Positions 16,355 through 23,656 of a stretch of 64,000 bases of DNA are shown one piece after another. This DNA comes from Microbispora catharanthi (GTDB lineage Bacteria > Actinomycetota > Actinomycetes > Streptosporangiales > Streptosporangiaceae): assembly GCF_006334915.2 (NCBI RefSeq), contig NZ_VDMA02000006.1, positions 248,001 to 312,000 on the forward strand, given 5' to 3'. The notes below the pieces were generated by a model. The model did not search any database, had not been told where the DNA came from, and worked only from the letters and a program-made list of their open reading frames with translations. Both the position numbers and the translations under genes were made by a program. Each line of letters starts with the position of its first letter. The first letter of the stretch is position 1.

Positions 16355-17842
16355 TCAGTACATGAGCGTCGGCGTGAGCCGCGCCTCGTCGGGGCGGGCG
16401 GGAACGGTGCCGGCGGGCATGTTCTCGACCGGCGGCAGCTCCGGGCCCGCCTTGACGTGCCGCATGAGCAGCACGCCCTCGGCCACCGCCAGCACGCCGT
16501 ACAGGACCGTGAAGATCGCCAGGGTGATCGCGACCTCGCCGAGCGAGACGCCGGGCGACACGCTGGCGGCCGTCATGAGCTCGCCCTGGACGGTCCACGG
16601 CTGACGGCCGATCTCGCTGAGCAGCCACCCCGAGATGATCGCGACGGCGGGCAGCGGGAGCGCCAGCACGCACAGGCGGGCGAACCAGCCAGGCACCGGC
16701 TTCGCCGGGCCGCCCTGCCGCCGCCGGGGCCGCCGGGTCAGCCACAGGCCGAGCGCGGACAGGCCGACCGTGGCCATGCCGAAGCCGATCATCACGCGGA
16801 ACGACCAGAAGACGACCGGCAGGTTCGGGGTGTAGTCGGCCGGGCCGAAGGTCTTCTCGTACCGCGCCTGGATGTCGTCGACGCCCTGGACCGTCGCGCC
16901 GGGGTCGTGCGCGGCGAGCAGGCTGAGCAGGCCGGGCACCTCGACGCCGGGCACGATCGAGAACGGCGCTCCGGCGGTGTCGTGGCGCAGGCCTTCCGCC
17001 GCGGCGAGCTTCATCGGCTGCTGCTCGCGCAGCAACTGGCCGGACAGGTCGCCGCTGCCGGCGACGACGGCCCCCGCGATCGCCGTCATGACGAGCGCGG
17101 CGCGCAGGCTGGTCCGCCACATGTCCGGGAGGCGGCGCATCGGCGTGGTGGCGTCCCCGACGGCCGTACGGGCCGGGCGGCCGTCCTTCCGAGACCGCTC
17201 GGGCCGCAGGCCGAGCCCGCGCTCACGCAGGATGCGGTAGCCCGCGACGGCGATGACGAACCCGCCCGCCACGACGAACGAGGCGGCGACGACGTGCGGC
17301 ACCTGGGCGAGGGCCGTCGAGTTGGTCAGCACCGCCCACAGGTCGGTCATCCTGGCCCTGCCGTCCACGACCTCGTAGCCGACCGGGTGCTTCATCCACG
17401 CGTTGGCCGCGAGGATGAAGTACGCCGACAGGTTGGAGCCGATGACGGCCGCCCACAGACAGGCGAGATGGATCCGCTTGGGCAGCCGGTCCCAGCCGAA
17501 GATCCACAGGCCGAGGAACGTCGACTCCAGGAAGAACGCGAGCAGCGCCTCCAGTGCCAGCGGCGCGCCGAACACGTCGCCGACGAAGGTCGAGTACTCG
17601 CTCCAGTTCATCCCGAACTGGAACTCCTGGACGATGCCGGTGACCACGCCCATGGCGAAGTTGATCAGAAAGAGCTTGCCGAAGAACTTCGTGAGCCTGA
17701 GGTAGTGCTCCTTGCCCGTCAGGTGCCAGGCGGTCTGGAGCCCGGCGACGTAGACGCCCAGCCCGATCGTCAGGGGTACGAAGAGAAAGTGGTACACGGT
17801 GGTCACCCCGAACTGCCACCGTGCCAGGTCAAGCGCGTCCAT
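16355..17842 (-). CDS. cydA: Cytochrome bd oxidase subunit I
   Basis: 495 residues, ATG with an AGGGAG site. N-terminal ARWQFGVTTVYHFLFVPLT contains the heme b595 His; KEHYLRLTKFFGKLF, NWSEYSTFVGDVFGAPLA and the GRQPWTVQGE motif are CydA hallmarks. The Q-loop is of the short type usual in actinobacteria. It oxidises menaquinol at the cytoplasmic membrane. It is first in the cydAB operon, and a long inverted-repeat operator lies just upstream at 17860-17908, so expression is probably controlled by a dimeric repressor. It sits between a molybdenum hydroxylase and a CoxG-like protein. Confidence 0.97.
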   Translation of the reverse strand: MDALDLARWQFGVTTVYHFLFVPLTIGLGVYVAGLQTAWHLTGKEHYLRLTKFFGKLFLINFAMGVVTGIVQEFQFGMNWSEYSTFVGDVFGAPLALEALLAFFLESTFLGLWIFGWDRLPKRIHLACLWAAVIGSNLSAYFILAANAWMKHPVGYEVVDGRARMTDLWAVLTNSTALAQVPHVVAASFVVAGGFVIAVAGYRILRERGLGLRPERSRKDGRPARTAVGDATTPMRRLPDMWRTSLRAALVMTAIAGAVVAGSGDLSGQLLREQQPMKLAAAEGLRHDTAGAPFSIVPGVEVPGLLSLLAAHDPGATVQGVDDIQARYEKTFGPADYTPNLPVVFWSFRVMIGFGMATVGLSALGLWLTRRPRRRQGGPAKPVPGWFARLCVLALPLPAVAIISGWLLSEIGRQPWTVQGELMTAASVSPGVSLGEVAITLAIFTVLYGVLAVAEGVLLMRHVKAGPELPPVENMPAGTVPARPDEARLTPTLMY

Positions 17843-17859
17843 GTCTCCCTCACGCCGGA

Positions 17860-17908
17860 GCTCTACAGCTCGTAGTTCTATAACCAGTAGTACTACAAGC
17901 TGTAGAGC
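17860..17908. promoter_or_regulatory. Composite operator upstream of cydA (TACA/TGTA-type inverted repeats)
   Basis: GCTCTACAGCT (17860-17870) and AGCTGTAGAGC (17898-17908) are perfect 11-bp inverted repeats. Extended to 17 bases the arms match at 16 positions. Between them is a second perfect palindrome GTAGTACTAC (17887-17896). The array therefore offers regularly spaced GTAG/CTAC half-sites and ends about 18 nt before the cydA start codon. TACA-n-TGTA-type sites are recognised by BlaI/MecI/CopY-family repressors, which is the best guess for the regulator; a GntR- or TetR-type protein is also possible. The AT content is well above that of the surroundings. Confidence 0.75.
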
Positions 17909-18192
17909 ATTAGGGCTCCGCGAGGTGCGATCTTCGTCACAGCCGGGCGGTGTGCCGCCCGGACCCCGGTTCGCGGTGCCGGATCCCCGTCGCTTGCAGT
18001 ACCGACGATTGCGGTCGGACCGTCCCGGTCACCAGGGACAGGGGTCCCGTCCCGCCGGGAGCGCCTCCTGGGGAGGCACGGGATCAAGAATGGACGAACG
18101 ATGACAAGTGCCGCGTCCGCCGCGCGGCTGATTCACTCGTACGCCGCGCGGTTGACGGCGCGAAGGCCGGATCGGTGGACGGGTGTACGGGC

Positions 18193-18390
18193 CACCACAC
18201 CGCGGGGCCGGGCTGGGGACTGATCACAAACACGGGGGAGGGGGACGACGCGCCGGCCTGTTACGTGGCGGGGACGGCCGGGCTGGAACCGCTCGCGCCG
18301 CCCGGCGCCCGGGCGTCCTACAGCCAGGCGGGCTACAACCTGGCCGGGCGCGTCGTGGAGAAGGTGACGAGGCTGACGTACGAGCGCGCC
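18193..18390 (+). pseudogene. Remnant of a serine beta-lactamase/esterase-family gene
   Basis: Within the 741-nt stretch 17843-18583 one frame reads HHTAGPGWGLITNTGEGDD, YVAGTAGLEPL, PPGARASYSQAGYNLAGRV and VEKVTRLTYERA. This is the middle of a PF00144-type beta-lactamase (the YxN-containing YSNAGYN region, here YSQ). The N-terminal SxxK part and everything after YERA are absent, and flanking sequence does not continue the family, so it is a decayed fragment about 66 codons long. It begins about 285 nt from a BlaI-like operator at 17860-17908. The remainder of the gap holds no other convincing gene. Confidence 0.75.
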
Positions 18391-18556
18391 GGCCGCGATC
18401 GGCCTGCTCCCCGGCGGCGCCGACGAGTGCGGGCGCGGCGCGGCGTTATGGTCATGACTCCGGTAGCCGGCCGTGCCTCCGGGGCATGTGAACTCTGCAC
18501 GACCGCGGCGCCGTGGCGGGGCAGATGTTGCCGTTCTCGCCGTACGGGTGATTCTC

Positions 18557-18562
18557 TAGGGT
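18557..18562 (+). promoter_or_regulatory. -10 element (TAGGGT) of the coxG-like gene
   Basis: TAGGGT lies 21 nt before the ATG at 18584. Transcription should start near 18569, leaving a short leader with a good GGAGGTGG ribosome site. Same hexamer type as other promoters in this window. Confidence 0.5.
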
Positions 18563-18583
18563 GCTCGGCATCGGAGGTGGCCC

Positions 18584-19273
18584 ATGAAGGTCTCAGGCAG
18601 CGCGCTGGTCGCGGCGGAGCGCAAGCGGGTCTGGGACGCCCTCCAGGACCCCGGCGTCCTGGTTCGGACGATCCCCGGCTGCGAGCGCCTGGAGACGATC
18701 GGCGAGCACGTGTACGCGATGACGGTGACCGCGGGGGTCGCCTCGATCAAGGGCGTCTACCAGGGCGAGGTGGCGCTGCGCGACCAGGAGGAGCCGGACC
18801 GGTTCACGCTCGGCGCACGCGGCCAGGGCGCCCCCGGCACGGTCGAGGCGACCGTGGCCGTACGGCTCAGCGACGCCGGAGGCGGCACCCGGATCGACTA
18901 CGACGCCGAGGCCGTCGTCGGCGGCATGATCGGCGGCGTGGGGCAGCGGATGCTCGCCTCGGTCGCCAAGAAGACCGCGGGGGAGTTCTTCTCCGCCGTC
19001 GAGCGGCACCTGCTGTCCGTCCCCGCCGGATCCGTGGAAACCGTCGTCGCCGAGGTCGCGCCGGTGGCGGCGGCCGGCGACGAGCGTGCGGCGGTGGCGG
19101 CGGCCGTGACCGGGGAGGCCGCGCCGCGGGTGTTCACGCGAGAGGTCCCGGCCGCGCCCCGCCAGGGTGTGCCGGCCTGGACGATGCTCGCGGCGTTCGG
19201 CACCGGCGCCGGGGTGGCGCTCGGCAGCGCCGTCATCGGCTGGCTCCTCGGCCGCCAAAGCCGCCGCAGGTAG
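18584..19273 (+). CDS. CoxG-like SRPBCC protein with C-terminal membrane anchor
   Basis: 229 residues, ATG with GGAGGTGG. Residues 1-145 are a CoxG-type START/SRPBCC domain: VSGSALVAAERKRVWDAL, DPGVLVRTIPGCERLE, VASIKGVYQGEV, DAEAVVGGMIGGVGQRML. A low-complexity Ala/Val-rich linker follows, and a final hydrophobic segment VPAWTMLAAFGTGAGVALG with a basic tail anchors it to the membrane. CoxG proteins accompany molybdenum hydroxylases; in mycobacteria CoxG is reported to hand menaquinone to CO dehydrogenase. Here it lies close to, but is separated by cydAB from, the molybdenum hydroxylase genes. A role in passing electrons from that enzyme to the quinone pool is a reasonable inference. Confidence 0.85.
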   Translation: MKVSGSALVAAERKRVWDALQDPGVLVRTIPGCERLETIGEHVYAMTVTAGVASIKGVYQGEVALRDQEEPDRFTLGARGQGAPGTVEATVAVRLSDAGGGTRIDYDAEAVVGGMIGGVGQRMLASVAKKTAGEFFSAVERHLLSVPAGSVETVVAEVAPVAAAGDERAAVAAAVTGEAAPRVFTREVPAAPRQGVPAWTMLAAFGTGAGVALGSAVIGWLLGRQSRRR

Positions 19274-19353
19274 GACGCGCGCCGCCCCGGGCAGGACATA
19301 CGCCGCCGCGGGTGGGGCAGGCGTCGCGACCACCGACGTCCCGCGACTCCGCG

Positions 19354-19389
19354 GACAGGCCGGTTCCGCCGTGGCGGGACCGGCCTGTC
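19354..19389. terminator. Bidirectional hairpin terminator
   Basis: Arms of 17 nt (19354-19370 and 19373-19389) pair with one G-U wobble around a 2-nt tip; outer part GACAGGCCGGT pairs with its complement perfectly. It lies between two converging genes, coxG-like (stop 19273) and the FAD monooxygenase (stop 19416). No U-tract, as is common in high-GC actinomycetes. Confidence 0.75.
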
Positions 19390-19415
19390 GTGGTTCGGCT
19401 TCCGGCTGCGGGTTC

Positions 19416-20594
19416 CTAGGAGAGGGCGCCGACGGGCGCGTCCCAGTCGATGCGGTAGCGCTGTTCCGGGCCCACGGTCTTGTCCGGATTCAGGAACGTC
19501 TTCACCATCAGCGGCATGAGAAGCGGCACCAGCTTCTGCATGACCGGACCCGGCGTCTTGGCGCTGATGATCTTGGAGGTGCGTGCCGCGACCTTCTCCA
19601 CCCGGGTGCGGCGGAGCCGCTCGTACGTGGCGAACGCCCGTGGTACGTCCTCGATGTCCCGCAGGCAGCGGGCGAGCTCGACGGCGCTCTCGATGGAGAG
19701 CGACGCGCCCTGCCCCGAGCTGTTCGACGGCGCGTGGACGGCGTCGCCGACCAGGACCATCCGATCCCGATACCAGTGCGGGACGCTGGGCATGATGTAG
19801 AGGGCCCCCGTCACCTGCATCGATGTCACCGGGGTGTGACGGAGCAGATCCCCGCCGGGCACGTCCTCGCCGTACTTCTCACACAGGATGCGCATCCACT
19901 CCTCGCGCGGCACCTCGCGGGCCTGGGTGAGGGACAGGGGGCGGTGGTAGGGCAGGTTGACGCCCCAGGTGGTGCCGCCCGCGGCGTTCAGCCAGTAGAG
20001 GTAGTAGCCGCGCCTGCCGAAGGCGAAGACCGTCGTCTCCGGGTCTTCGGGCACCTCGTGCGAGGACACGCCTTCCAGGCCGAGCATCCCGGTCCACTTC
20101 GGGCCGGGCGCGTCCGGGTCGATGAGCCGGCGAACGGTGGAGTGGACGCCGTCGGCGCCGACCAGGACGTCGAACCGGGCCCGGCTGCCGTCCTCGAAGA
20201 CCGCTGTGGTGCCCTCGACCCCGGTGAGCCGTCTGCCGTACTCGATGTTGACGCCCTGCTTCACGGCCTCGTCGTGCAGCGCCCGGTAGAGGTCGGCGCG
20301 CCGGACCGCGTGCAGCGGTCCGACCTGGGACAGGCTGGGCAGCTCCAGGCGCGTGCGACTGCCGAGCGTCATCACCGAGCGTGTGCTGGGCTGCGCGGCC
20401 GCCCGCACCGCGTCGGCCGCACCGACGATCTCCAGTGCCGCCATGCCGTTGGGGGCGAGGACGAGCGATCCGCCGACGCCGTCGGCGCTGGTGGGGTACG
20501 CCTCGTAGACGGTGGCGTCGATGCCCGCCTTACGCAGCGCCAGCGCGGTGACCGGGCCGGCGATGCCGCCGCCGATGATCGCGACGTTCTTCAT
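19416..20594 (-). CDS. FAD-dependent monooxygenase (aromatic hydroxylase family)
   Basis: 392 residues from ATG at 20594, which has a strong GGAGGAG site; an upstream in-frame start at 20666 lacks one. Dinucleotide motif VAIIGGGIAGPVTALAL at the N-terminus, DG motif LVGADGVHSTVRRL (~160), and the second FAD motif VLVGDAVHAPSNSSGQGAS (~290). This is the PHBH/UbiH-like class that hydroxylates aromatic or related substrates using NAD(P)H and O2. Its substrate is unknown. A PadR regulator is encoded just downstream on the same strand beyond a hairpin, and is the likely controller (PadR proteins often regulate phenolic or drug detoxification). Confidence 0.9.
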   Translation of the reverse strand: MKNVAIIGGGIAGPVTALALRKAGIDATVYEAYPTSADGVGGSLVLAPNGMAALEIVGAADAVRAAAQPSTRSVMTLGSRTRLELPSLSQVGPLHAVRRADLYRALHDEAVKQGVNIEYGRRLTGVEGTTAVFEDGSRARFDVLVGADGVHSTVRRLIDPDAPGPKWTGMLGLEGVSSHEVPEDPETTVFAFGRRGYYLYWLNAAGGTTWGVNLPYHRPLSLTQAREVPREEWMRILCEKYGEDVPGGDLLRHTPVTSMQVTGALYIMPSVPHWYRDRMVLVGDAVHAPSNSSGQGASLSIESAVELARCLRDIEDVPRAFATYERLRRTRVEKVAARTSKIISAKTPGPVMQKLVPLLMPLMVKTFLNPDKTVGPEQRYRIDWDAPVGALS

Positions 20595-20700
20595 TTCTCC
20601 TCCTGTCGATTGACGTGCTCGCCGAACCGTCATGGGAGGAGACCCGTTATTCTCGATTCGTTGCATCTTCGGGCCACCGCATGCCGGTTCGAAGGTTCTC

Positions 20701-20730
20701 CTGGTGGCGGTGTTGCAGCACCGCCACCAG
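20701..20730. terminator. Strong 12-bp hairpin after the padR-like gene
   Basis: CTGGTGGCGGTG (20701-20712) and CACCGCCACCAG (20719-20730) form a perfect 12-bp stem with a 6-nt loop, starting 2 nt beyond the padR-like stop codon on the minus strand. It separates padR from the monooxygenase gene that follows in the same direction, implying separate transcripts. Confidence 0.8.
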
Positions 20731-20732
20731 GG

Positions 20733-21380
20733 CTAAATGTCGGTGATGTTCTTTTCCGCGAGTTCCTTCATCTCGGCCGGCAGTCCGCCGGCCTCGTGGA
20801 AGGCCCGCCACTCCGGCAGGCCGGGGAAGGTGCCCGCGGTCAGCTCGTCGAGCAGGGCGCCGATCCAGCCCTCTTCCGCCTTGAGTATCGCCAGGTCGTA
20901 CTCCGTCTCGATGAGGAAAAGACGCGGCACCTGCGCGCTGTCACGTTCGTAGAGCTCCTCCAGCCCGGCGATCCCCTTCCTGATCGCCGCGAGCCGGTCG
21001 GTGAGCAGCCCGGCCACGTCGTCCGGGGGGAGCACCGCCATGACCGACAGGCCGGCGCGAAACCACGGGAACTCCGTGTGGGGGACGCGGAGCAGCTCCC
21101 GGGTCCAGTCGACCAGCTCCTCCCGGCCCGCCTCGGTGATCCGGTAGACGGTCCGCTCGGGGCGGCGCCCCTGGCGACCGCTCTCCAGTTCCTGGATCAG
21201 CCCATGCTTGGCCAGGTTGCCGACGACCGTGTAGAGAGACCCCCACTTGATCCCCATGTCGTGCTCTTTGTTCCAGCCGCGCAGGGCCGCCGCCATCTCG
21301 TAGGGATGCATCGGCCGATGCGCGAGCGCGGAGAGCACCGCCAACGCCAGCAGGTTCGCCACCTTGCGCCGCTTCGCCAT
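20733..21380 (-). CDS. PadR-family transcriptional regulator
   Basis: 215 residues. N-terminal winged helix: LLALAVLSALAHRPMHPYEM, GSLYTVVGNLAKHGLI, and wing segment RPERTVYRITEAGREEL (residues 10-90); C-terminal Vir-type helical domain with LEELYERD and a long dimerisation region. It is a dimeric repressor, likely of the neighbouring FAD monooxygenase and of itself. A 26-nt inverted repeat sits just upstream of its start (21406-21431). Confidence 0.9.
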   Translation of the reverse strand: MAKRRKVANLLALAVLSALAHRPMHPYEMAAALRGWNKEHDMGIKWGSLYTVVGNLAKHGLIQELESGRQGRRPERTVYRITEAGREELVDWTRELLRVPHTEFPWFRAGLSVMAVLPPDDVAGLLTDRLAAIRKGIAGLEELYERDSAQVPRLFLIETEYDLAILKAEEGWIGALLDELTAGTFPGLPEWRAFHEAGGLPAEMKELAEKNITDI

Positions 21381-21405
21381 CGACGATCACCCTCCTGCTC
21401 GCTTA

Positions 21406-21431
21406 CTCGCATACGAATATACGGCTGCGAG
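21406..21431. promoter_or_regulatory. Inverted repeat (possible PadR operator) upstream of padR-like gene
   Basis: CTCGCA and TGCGAG arms enclose a 14-nt AT-rich core (ATACGAATATACGG region, itself nearly palindromic). It is 26-51 nt upstream of the PadR start codon, where an autoregulatory operator and the promoter would lie. Confidence 0.5.
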
Positions 21432-21486
21432 TCCACTGGCCGCAAGACCGGGGGCCCCGGCGTACGCCGCGGGCGGGCCGGGCGGA

Positions 21487-22713
21487 TCAGGCGGCGGCGC
21501 GGTAGACGGTCGCTCTGCGAACCCCGCCGCCCTTGCAGGAGGAACGGGTCCCGACCGCCCACAGCGCCGGCGTCCCGGGCCGGGAGGCCAGGGCCGTGAC
21601 GTCACCTCCCTCGCACTTGCCGTCCTCCAGGCGCTGGCGCAGGGTGATGCGGCCGTGCCGGTCCATGTGGAGGAGCCGGACGCCCCACTGCGCCTCGATC
21701 CACGCGCCGTGCCTCCCGTCGTCCACGATCTCGGTGAGACCCGTCCCGTCGAGCTCCTCGTCGCGGATGACGTCCATGGACCACTCGCGGCCGTTCCAGT
21801 GGCCGATCAGCCATTGTGCGAGCTCCTCGTCGCCGGTGTCGTTGAAGACGCCCCCGACCGCCCACACGTCCCTCGTGCCGCGTGCGAGGACGTCCCAGAA
21901 GAGCGCGCTCAACCCCTCCACCAACGGCAGGCGGGGAAGGGCCACACTGGTCCAGGCGCGGCCGTTCCACCTCGCCGCGGCGGGCTGACGGGTGGCCGTG
22001 TCCCGGCCCACCGCCCACACATCAGAGGGGGTGCGCCCGTCGATCGACTCGGCCCGGATCGGCACGTGCGTGTCCGTCCAGCGGCCGTCGGGCCGCCGGC
22101 GCTCGACGACGGTGGCGCTCGTCTGGCCGGCGTCGCCCTTCCGCGCCAGGAACCACACCTCCGGGCCGATCGCCCGTGCCCGGGTGATGCCGAGGCCGCC
22201 GCCGAGATCGGTGACCCGCCAGGATCGGCCGTCCCACCGTGCGGCAGAGGATCGGGACATGTCCGGCGCATAATCGGGGGCGCCGGTGAAGACCCACAGG
22301 TGATCCTGCTGGTCCACCACCACGGCGCGCCCGGGGCCCTCCACACCGGTCAGCGGCACCCGCTTCCAGCCGCGTACGGTGAACCGTCCCACCCATGCCT
22401 CGTTGTCGGCGCCCGCGCCGACGGCCCAGGCGCTCCCGTCCGCTCGCATCGCCACGCCGGTGAACGTCAAAAGTTCCGCCTCCGGTAGGACGCGCACCGG
22501 CCGCCATGGTCCCGCCATGGTGGGGGCGGGCAGGAGCGGGGACGCCGGCCGGGCGGCCGGCTGTCCGGGCGTGGGCGTACGCCGGGCCGGCGACTGCGGC
22601 CGAGGGGTGTCCGACGACGCGTGCACCGTACGGCGCCTCTCTCCGGGTCCGGCGCACGACGCGACCAGGACGGCCGAGAGCAGGGCGACAAGGAGTTTCC
22701 CGCGGGGTGACAT
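21487..22713 (-). CDS. Secreted lipoprotein with beta-propeller-like repeats
   Basis: 408 residues from ATG at 22713. N-terminus MSPRGKLLVALLSAVLVASC is a lipoprotein signal with lipobox VASC. After a Pro/Ser-rich linker come repeated units of the kind WAVGAGADN, WVFTGAPD, SDVWAVGRDT, DVWAVGGVF and ALWAVGTR with W-N-G-R turns (RWNGRAW, HWNGREW), consistent with a propeller built from roughly 45-residue blades. Function unknown; such proteins are usually surface-attached binding or scaffold proteins. It has no obvious operon partner. Confidence 0.82.
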   Translation of the reverse strand: MSPRGKLLVALLSAVLVASCAGPGERRRTVHASSDTPRPQSPARRTPTPGQPAARPASPLLPAPTMAGPWRPVRVLPEAELLTFTGVAMRADGSAWAVGAGADNEAWVGRFTVRGWKRVPLTGVEGPGRAVVVDQQDHLWVFTGAPDYAPDMSRSSAARWDGRSWRVTDLGGGLGITRARAIGPEVWFLARKGDAGQTSATVVERRRPDGRWTDTHVPIRAESIDGRTPSDVWAVGRDTATRQPAAARWNGRAWTSVALPRLPLVEGLSALFWDVLARGTRDVWAVGGVFNDTGDEELAQWLIGHWNGREWSMDVIRDEELDGTGLTEIVDDGRHGAWIEAQWGVRLLHMDRHGRITLRQRLEDGKCEGGDVTALASRPGTPALWAVGTRSSCKGGGVRRATVYRAAA

Positions 22714-22899
22714 GCGCCACAGCGAACTAGACGCACCGGCCCCGCCGCAACCGGTCGGCGCGGGCCTGCCTCCGGTCCTGGTGCGGGCCGAGAAATGCCG
22801 CGCCCGGCCGGTTGACGTGAGGCTGTGGCCGCCCCTGCCGCTCCCGGGAAACGCCGCCGGCGGGGAATCGGCCGCCGGAGGCGCTGGTTGGGACATGTC

Positions 22900-23562
22900 G
22901 TGAAAGTCGAGATCTTCTCCGATGTCGTGTGTCCCTGGTGCTACATCGGTCACCACCGTCTCCGGGAGGCCGTGCGCCTCTACGAGGGGGACGTCGAGGT
23001 CGCCCATCGTCCGTTCCAGCTCGACCCGGACGGAGTCTCCGGCGGTGAGCCGCTGCTGCGCGCGCTGGAGCGCAAGTTCGGCGGCGCCGCCCGGGTGGCG
23101 CAGATGACCGGCCACGTCACGGGCGTGGCGGCGCAGGACGGGCTGGAGCTCCATTTCGACCGGGCGGTCGCCGCCAACACGTTCGAGGCGCACCGGCTGA
23201 TCCGGCTGGCCGGCCGCGCGGGGCGCGACGCGGACATGGCCGACAGGCTCTTCCGGGCGCACTTCACCGACGGCCTCGACGTCGGCGACCCCGCCACGCT
23301 GGCCGCCCTGGCCGCCGAGGCGGGAGTCGAAGACAGGGGCGAGGGGGCGGACGAGGTGCGCGCGGAGCTGGCCCGCGCCCGTGCGCTCGGCGTCCGCGCC
23401 GTCCCGCTGTTCCTGTTCGAGGAGAAGTTCGCCGTCTCGGGCGCGCAGCCCGTCGAGACGCTCGTGGCCGCCCTGCGGGAGGTCGAGGCGCGTACGGCCG
23501 AGGAGAGGGCCGTACGCGTGCTGGCCGGCGAGGACTGCGACGACGGCACCTGCGCGGTGTGA
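22900..23562 (+). CDS. DsbA-family thioredoxin-like protein (FrnE type)
   Basis: About 220 residues from GTG at 22900; an upstream start at 22825 would add 25 mostly basic residues and looks wrong. Active site SDVVCPWCYIG at the extreme N-terminus, RPFQLDPDG, and GVRAVPLFLFEEKFAVSGAQP with the cis-Pro loop are those of the cytoplasmic FrnE/2-hydroxychromene-isomerase-like DsbA subgroup. C-terminal CDDGTC is an extra Cys pair. It lacks a signal peptide, so it acts in the cytoplasm as oxidoreductase or isomerase. It precedes the hydantoinase genes by about 95 nt. Confidence 0.87.
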   Translation: MKVEIFSDVVCPWCYIGHHRLREAVRLYEGDVEVAHRPFQLDPDGVSGGEPLLRALERKFGGAARVAQMTGHVTGVAAQDGLELHFDRAVAANTFEAHRLIRLAGRAGRDADMADRLFRAHFTDGLDVGDPATLAALAAEAGVEDRGEGADEVRAELARARALGVRAVPLFLFEEKFAVSGAQPVETLVAALREVEARTAEERAVRVLAGEDCDDGTCAV

Positions 23563-23656
23563 GTCACCCGTCCGGGCAGGGTCTGACGACAGGACGGCGA
23601 TTCTTCGGCAGAGTGCGCCGGTTCTTCCGATCGGCGGCGATCGGTAGACACGGAGC

